A stretch of DNA of 64,000 nucleotides, taken from the NCBI RefSeq assembly GCF_029626155.1, contig NZ_JARUBL010000001.1, positions 620,001 through 684,000 on the forward strand, read 5' to 3'. This DNA comes from Solwaraspora sp. WMMD1047 (GTDB lineage Bacteria; Actinomycetota; Actinomycetes; Mycobacteriales; Micromonosporaceae). Positions 59,561 through 64,000 of the stretch are shown in pieces. Within the stretch, counting starts at the first letter, position 1. Every line of letters starts with the position of its first letter. A model generated the notes under the pieces. It did not search any database. It worked only from the letters and a program-made list of their open reading frames with translations, and was not told where the DNA came from. A program made the translations under genes and the position numbers.

Positions 59561-59902
59561 TCATGGGGGCTCGTCGGCCGCCTGCTGGTCGAGCAGCACC
59601 TCGTAGAGCCGCTGTTGGGCCTGCCGGCCGTACCAGCACAGCCCGATCTCCTCGCCGAGCCGCTGTCCGCAGCGGCAGGTGTGGTCGTCGCCAGGCTGGT
59701 GCCGGGCGAGCATCATCCGGAGTGTGTCCGCCTGGACGCCGAGGGGGATGGTGTCCGGCGGCGACAGGCGATTCGGGTCCTCATAGCCCGGCCCACTGCC
59801 GGTGTCGGTCCAGCCCGGGGAATTGTGGTGGCCGCCGATTCGGCGCGCGTTGATGGGACGCCACCTGCCGGGACGCCGGTTGTCGCTGGGGTCGCGGTCC
59901 AT
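59561..59902 (-). CDS. Hypothetical protein with Cys-rich motif
   Basis: A 113-residue protein. N-terminal half Pro/Arg-rich and disordered; C-terminal half helical with HTCRCGQRLGEEIGLCWYGR, which could bind zinc. GGGAG lies five bases before ATG. Function unknown. Confidence 0.6.
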   Translation of the reverse strand: MDRDPSDNRRPGRWRPINARRIGGHHNSPGWTDTGSGPGYEDPNRLSPPDTIPLGVQADTLRMMLARHQPGDDHTCRCGQRLGEEIGLCWYGRQAQQRLYEVLLDQQAADEPP

Positions 59903-60070
59903 TCTCGCTCCCGTCCGGTCGGAGGTGGCACAGCCATGAATCGGATGTGCTATCCACCCTGGACTGACGGTTTCGGTTGACGGAAGATGCCCTGAGGGCT
60001 ACGGAATGCGATCGGCACCGGGACGGCGGCGACCCGGCACAGTCGAGTGATTTGGGGGACGTGAAACACT

Positions 60071-60737
60071 ATGTCTGCGAGCGAGTATCTGATAGGCGAT
60101 CTCCGCAAGATCCGCGAACTACTGGGGCTGACGCAGGAGGGGTTCGCCGAGCGGATCCACTTCTCGGCCAAGCACGTCGGCGCCATCGAGCGCGGCGAAC
60201 GCCCCGCCCTGCCGGACTATCTCAAAGCGGTGGACCGCGCTTTCGGAACGAACCTCATGACCTTCTACCGAAAGTTCGTCGTCGGCGAGGCAGCCCCGGT
60301 CTGGTACCGCCCCTTCATCGAACACGAGGCGAAAGCCACCCTGATTCGCGCGTTCCAGCCACTCGTCATCCCCGGCCTACTGCAGACCGAGGAGTACGCG
60401 CGAGCGGTCATCGCGACATTCGGTTTGCCGGGGGATCGGGCGGACGCTGTGCTGCTGACCCGACTCGGACGGCAGGAGATCCTGCGTCGGCAGCCGGACC
60501 CCTGCCGTCTGGTCGCGGTGATCGACGAGAGCGTCCTGCACCGCCGGGCTGGGGGATCTGACGACGATCAAGCCGATCTGGCGCAAGAGCACTCGGACCG
60601 ACTCCACGACCTGTGTCGAGGTGGCTGGCAATCTTCCCGGGCGGGTGTTGGTCCGGGACTCGAAGGACCCGGCTGGACCCGCGCTGGCCTTCGGGTCGGC
60701 GGCCTGGCGGGACTTCGTCCGGGCGGTTGGGCGGTAG
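60071..60737 (+). pseudogene. XRE/DUF5753 regulator truncated and joined to a DUF397 remnant
   Basis: From ATG 60071 about 160 codons encode a normal XRE-DUF5753 protein (RKIRELLGLTQEGFAERIHF, FQPLVIPGLLQTEEYARAVI, to DESVLHRR). Then the frame changes: from about 60558 another frame reads LTTIKPIWRKSTRTDSTTCV and VLVRDSKDPAGPALAF to TAG 60737, a DUF397 protein. In intact pairs these are two separate genes, the first about 100 residues longer. A deletion of several hundred bases has joined them. The open frame continuing past this point is not real protein. Confidence 0.75.
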
Positions 60738-60759
60738 GCGGGGCCTGGGCGGCGTCGGG

Positions 60760-61677
60760 TCAACCCGGTTCTCGCCGGGTCTGCTCCGGCTCGGCCGGGT
60801 GCACGGTGATCTCCTGGGTCGCCGACGCCACCCGCAACCCGTGCTCCGCGAAGCGCTCCAGCACCCGCCGGGTCACCCGGTCCTTGGTCTGCCGGGCGGC
60901 CCGCACCGGCACCACGAACCGCGCCGACAGTTCGATCCAGTTCGGCGTGGCCCGGACGAACACCCGGGGGTCGACCTCTGCCTTCGCCACCGGATACCGG
61001 TGCCGCATCTCGTTGATCGCCCGCTCCGCCTCGGCCGTGGACGAGGCGGCCTCGGCCTCCTCGCGCAGGATCCGTTCGGCGAGCTGCCAGTCGCCGTGGT
61101 AGGGCACCGGCAGGGTGAGTTCCTCCCACAGGTGATCAAGGACCGAGCTGCTGTTGTAGACGGGAGAGGTGAAGACCGACCGGTTGGAGACGGACACCAC
61201 CCGCCCGGTGTACTGCCGGCCCCGGATCCACGACTGCGGGTCCGAGGAGGAGCCACTCTCCAGAATCTGGGTTCGCAGCGGGGTGATGTCGAGGACGTCG
61301 CCGCGTACCTCGCAGATCTGAATCCGGTCTCCGACCCGGAACGTCCGGCCGGTCAGGATGCTGATCCAACCGGCGAAGGCACCGATCACCTCCTGCAAGG
61401 CCAGCGCCAGACCGGCCGCGAGCAGGCCGAAGACCACCCCGATCCGGCCGGCGAACGGCCGCCAGAGCAGGGCGAGCGCGATCAGTAGCGCCAGCACGGT
61501 CAGGTAGTGGAACGCCTTGCGCAGGTAGTAACGGTTGTTGGTGTCCCCCACCCGGATGGTGACCAGCCGCCCGCCGAGGATGGCGACCAGGACGGCGAGC
61601 CCGATCAGGGCGCCGCTGGTGGCGGCACGTCCCGCCACGCTGCCGGTGTCCCACAGCAGCTCGAGCATCTGGTCCAT
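60760..61677 (-). CDS. MscS-family small mechanosensitive channel
   Basis: A 305-residue membrane protein. Helices at about 20-40, 60-75 and 83-112; the pore helix and beta domain contain GLLAAGLALALQEVIGAFAG and RTFRVGDRIQICEVRGDVLD, the MscS signature. The C-terminal alpha/beta domain is long. It should open under membrane tension. Confidence 0.9.
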   Translation of the reverse strand: MDQMLELLWDTGSVAGRAATSGALIGLAVLVAILGGRLVTIRVGDTNNRYYLRKAFHYLTVLALLIALALLWRPFAGRIGVVFGLLAAGLALALQEVIGAFAGWISILTGRTFRVGDRIQICEVRGDVLDITPLRTQILESGSSSDPQSWIRGRQYTGRVVSVSNRSVFTSPVYNSSSVLDHLWEELTLPVPYHGDWQLAERILREEAEAASSTAEAERAINEMRHRYPVAKAEVDPRVFVRATPNWIELSARFVVPVRAARQTKDRVTRRVLERFAEHGLRVASATQEITVHPAEPEQTRREPG

Positions 61678-61840
61678 TTACCGCCGCACCCATCTCGCCT
61701 CGGCGGGCCGGCACCACCCGCTACCGCCGGCGCGACCCATCCCATTTATCACCATAAGCGGACCATCCGGCGGATATGCTGGAATGGCCGAACCTTCGGT
61801 CGGTCGACGGTCCTTGCCGGCGGCTGTCCGGCCTCGTCGA

Positions 61841-62287
61841 TCAGTACCGGTCGTCAAGAATCCTTTTCATCTGCGTGATCTCCTCCTCCTGGGATTCCAC
61901 GATCTGGTCGCAGAGTTCGACGATCTCCGGATCGGTGATGTTGGACTCCTGGCAGACGAGGACCGCGCGGGAGTGATGGGGGATCATGGATTTGAGAAAG
62001 TCCTCATTGCCGACGAGCGGTTCGGTGCGGACGGCGGCGAACCCGCCGACGAAGAGAGCGCCCAACACGGCGTAGAGGGCGATGTTGAGGCGCCTGTCGG
62101 TGAACATCTGGTGCATGACGCCCATCATGATGATGCCCATGATCGCCACCATGATGACCGACATGTAGAAGTTGCTCAGGTTCAGGTAGAAGTCCGACCA
62201 CCTGCGGATCTGGGAAAGGGTCAGCACGAACATGACCCCCAGGCTGATCAGCAGGACCAGGCCGAATCTGACATAGTTCTTTCTCAT
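61841..62287 (-). CDS. DUF305 membrane protein
   Basis: A 148-residue protein. Three helices (LVLLISLGVMFVLTL, MSVIMVAIMGIIMMGVM, IALYAVLGALFVGGF) precede DUF305: FLKSMIPHHSRAVLVCQE and IVESQEEEITQMKRIL. DUF305 is linked to metal homeostasis and often contains Met/His-rich ligand sets. It lies 24 bases downstream of the NDH-2-like gene on the same strand. Confidence 0.87.
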   Translation of the reverse strand: MRKNYVRFGLVLLISLGVMFVLTLSQIRRWSDFYLNLSNFYMSVIMVAIMGIIMMGVMHQMFTDRRLNIALYAVLGALFVGGFAAVRTEPLVGNEDFLKSMIPHHSRAVLVCQESNITDPEIVELCDQIVESQEEEITQMKRILDDRY

Positions 62288-62311
62288 CTCTCACCTCCGG
62301 CAACACCTGGG

Positions 62312-63610
62312 TCAACGACGGATGAGTTCCGGTGCCGCGGTGTCCAGTGGCACCTCGGCGCCGGGCACGAGGCCGAGTTGCACGCTCGGTCGGGAGCCGA
62401 CCGCGGCGAACAACCAGTCGGCGGCGGTACGGGCGCGGTTGGCGGGCAGCGACCACAGGTGGTAGCCGCGGGCCACGGCCCGGGCGGGCGGCCCCGACAG
62501 CGGGACCCGCAGCGGGTTCGCGGTGGCCTGCCAGCCGCCGAGATCGACCACGAAGCCCAGGTCCCGGTGCTGGTAGGTGCGGCGCCGGCCGACCCCGTAG
62601 GAGGCGGCGATGTTGTCGGCGGCGAGCCGGCCCTGCCGTACGGCGTGCTGGGCGGTCATCGGGGTGAGCTCGCCCGGCCGGGTCGGATCCGGTACGGCCG
62701 CGGCGTCGCCACAGGCGAGGATCTCCGGGTGGCCCGGCACGGCCAGATACTCGTCGACCGTGACCCGGCCCGCGGTGGTGGGCAGCCCGGTGGCCTCGAC
62801 GAGCGGGTCGGGTCGTACCCCGACGCACCACACCAGAGTGCGGGACGGGACGAACCGTCCGTCCGACAGGCGTACCCCGTCGGCCGTGGCCTCGGCGACG
62901 GATGTGCCCAGACACACCTCGACCCCCCGTTGCCGCAGCACCCGTCCGGCGACCTTCGACATCCGGTCGGAGAGGCCGGGCAGGACCCGGTCGGCGACGT
63001 CCAGCAGGAGCCAGCGTGGGCGGATCCCGTCGAGTCTCGGATGGCGGCGGGCGATCTCGTCGGTGAAGAGCTGGCCCTGGGCGGCGACCTCGGTGCCGGT
63101 GTAACCGGCACCGACCACGACGAAGGTGCAGCGGGCCTCCCGCTCGGCCCGATCGTCGGCGGCGTCGGCCATCTCGATCTGCTGGATCAGCCGCTCGCGC
63201 AAGTGCAGCGCCTCCGGAATGCCCCGGAAGCCGTGCGCGTGGTCGGCGACACCGGGAATCGGCAGCAGCTTGTTGACGCTGCCCGCGGCGAGGACCAGCC
63301 GGTGGTAGGACAACCGGCCGGGCCGCCCCTCCGGATCGACGTAGGTGACGGCCCGGCCGGCGGGGTCGATGCCGTCGACCTCGCCGAGCACGATCCGCAC
63401 CCCGGGCAGCGTGTCGGCCAGCGGCACGGTGACCCGGCGCGGGTCGAGCACCCCGCCGGAGACCTCCGGCAGCAGCGGCAGGTACAGGAAGTAGTCGGTC
63501 GGGTTCACCAGCACCACGTCGGCGGCGCCCCGGGCCTTCCTGGCCAGGCGGCGAGCGGCGTGGAAACCGGCGAATCCCGCGCCGACGATGACGATCCTCG
63601 GTCGGGCCAT
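62312..63610 (-). CDS. Type II NADH dehydrogenase-like FAD oxidoreductase
   Basis: A 432-residue protein. FAD motif IVIVGAGFAGFHAARRL, NAD motif FVVVGAGYTGTEVAAQ and ILACGDAAAVPDP at the second FAD contact. AQHAVRQGRLAADNI matches NDH-2. GGGGA lies six bases before ATG. It should oxidise NADH and reduce menaquinone, or be a related quinone reductase. The DUF305 gene follows. Confidence 0.88.
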   Translation of the reverse strand: MARPRIVIVGAGFAGFHAARRLARKARGAADVVLVNPTDYFLYLPLLPEVSGGVLDPRRVTVPLADTLPGVRIVLGEVDGIDPAGRAVTYVDPEGRPGRLSYHRLVLAAGSVNKLLPIPGVADHAHGFRGIPEALHLRERLIQQIEMADAADDRAEREARCTFVVVGAGYTGTEVAAQGQLFTDEIARRHPRLDGIRPRWLLLDVADRVLPGLSDRMSKVAGRVLRQRGVEVCLGTSVAEATADGVRLSDGRFVPSRTLVWCVGVRPDPLVEATGLPTTAGRVTVDEYLAVPGHPEILACGDAAAVPDPTRPGELTPMTAQHAVRQGRLAADNIAASYGVGRRRTYQHRDLGFVVDLGGWQATANPLRVPLSGPPARAVARGYHLWSLPANRARTAADWLFAAVGSRPSVQLGLVPGAEVPLDTAAPELIRR

Positions 63611-63772
63611 GACGGGTCCCCTCGATGGTCTGCGATCGTTTCCCCTTCCTCCGGAGGTAACCCGGTAGGTCCGGCGGAAACGTCCGGTCACGTGACGACG
63701 AGCGCCGGGGCCGCCCTCATCCGGCTCCGGCAACGACACGGCCGGGTCGGCGGCGGCGCCCAGCGCGTCTGC

Positions 63773-64000
63773 TCAGGAGGTGGTGGCGTCGGCGTAGCGC
63801 AGGACCGCGCCGATGCCGTGTTCCAGCGGCGCGTCGTCGGGTTCGACGAGAACGAGTTGGGCGTCCGTGCCGGCGATGGCGCGCAGCAGGGCGGCGTCGG
63901 CGCGTACCCGTTGCGGGTCCCGCACGCCGAGGGCGGTCAGGGACTCCTCGTCGACCGCGAGGTGGGTGGGGTCGTCCGGCCCGACCCACAGGGTGTCGGT
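63773..64000 (-). CDS. baeRF/Rv2629-like protein, C-terminal end (partial)
   Basis: Seventy-five residues are visible; the start lies beyond the window. DTLWVGPDDPTHLAVDEESL, RADAALLRAIAGTDAQLVLV and HGIGAVLRYADATTS resemble the C-terminal part of actinobacterial eRF1-like (baeRF/Rv2629) proteins. These are linked to ribosome or hypoxia responses. Confidence 0.65.
   Translation of the reverse strand, partial: TDTLWVGPDDPTHLAVDEESLTALGVRDPQRVRADAALLRAIAGTDAQLVLVEPDDAPLEHGIGAVLRYADATTS

Noticed and set aside
60740-61102. Continuation of the XRE frame to 343 residues
   Set aside because: The sequence after about residue 160 is Gly/Arg/Ser-rich, overlaps the end of the MscS gene in antisense, and has no family resemblance.

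Overview
The window is GC-rich (about 70 percent or more) actinobacterial chromosome. Gene density is high, GTG starts are common, and ATGA, GTGA and TGATG overlaps are frequent. The protein families, together with a pSAM2-type integrative element in a tRNA gene, fit Micromonosporaceae (Micromonospora or a close relative). That placement is inferred from gene content, not from a marker gene.

Region 1 (1-5200): the end of an LctP-type permease, a small membrane protein, a cysteine hydrolase of the isochorismatase superfamily and a gamma-glutamyltranspeptidase form one overlapping plus-strand operon. An OBAP/DUF1264 protein, a small acidic protein and a methyltransferase lie opposite.

Region 2 (5300-15400): a CcdA/DsbD-like membrane protein is followed by a tight minus-strand operon of FAD oxidoreductase, TVP38/TMEM64 protein, CDP-alcohol phosphatidyltransferase, binding lipoprotein, two permeases and ATPase. 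It resembles the E. coli ydjXYZ-ynjABCDEF gene set. A radical SAM gene diverges from it and an SDR follows.

Region 3 (15500-20720): a SulP transporter with a MerR regulator; a CmtR-like metal sensor with a CDF-type transporter that has a Cys-rich tail; a DUF1232 protein; and a frameshifted AAA/DUF4143 ATPase preceded by four 11-bp repeats at an exact 22-bp period.

Region 4 (21531-38475): tRNA-Arg(CCU) carries an actinomycete integrative and conjugative element (AICE) of about 16.9 kb bounded by 44-bp direct repeats. Its backbone is int, xis, a RepSA-like initiator, a DUF2637 spread protein, a TraSA-like FtsK pump, small proteins, pra-like, korSA-like, an XRE regulator and a NUDIX hydrolase. 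The right half is cargo of partly lower GC: a degraded GNAT gene, an RHH/membrane-protein pair, an IS701-type insertion with TTAA duplications, a Zn-ribbon protein of unknown role, several hairpins and a VapBC module.

Region 5 (38560-43420): a TetR regulator diverges from a SnoaL-like, NIPSNAP, alpha/beta-hydrolase and ECF sigma operon. A Sel1-repeat protein and an LPxTG surface protein with its own terminator follow.

Region 6 (43650-53900): an operon for uptake and breakdown of an unknown small molecule: iron/polyamine-type ABC ATPase, two isochorismatase paralogs (one lacking the catalytic Cys), binding lipoprotein, fused permease, a creatinase-like M24 protein with degraded metal ligands, and an MFS exporter. 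A FadR-type GntR regulator with a 20-bp palindrome in its own promoter and a second MFS gene follow.

Region 7 (54000-64000): hemerythrin, a secreted FG-GAP propeller protein, a two-component system, glutathione peroxidase, a VOC protein, an XRE gene fused by deletion to a DUF397 remnant, an MscS channel, a DUF305 protein, an NDH-2-like dehydrogenase and the end of a baeRF-like gene.
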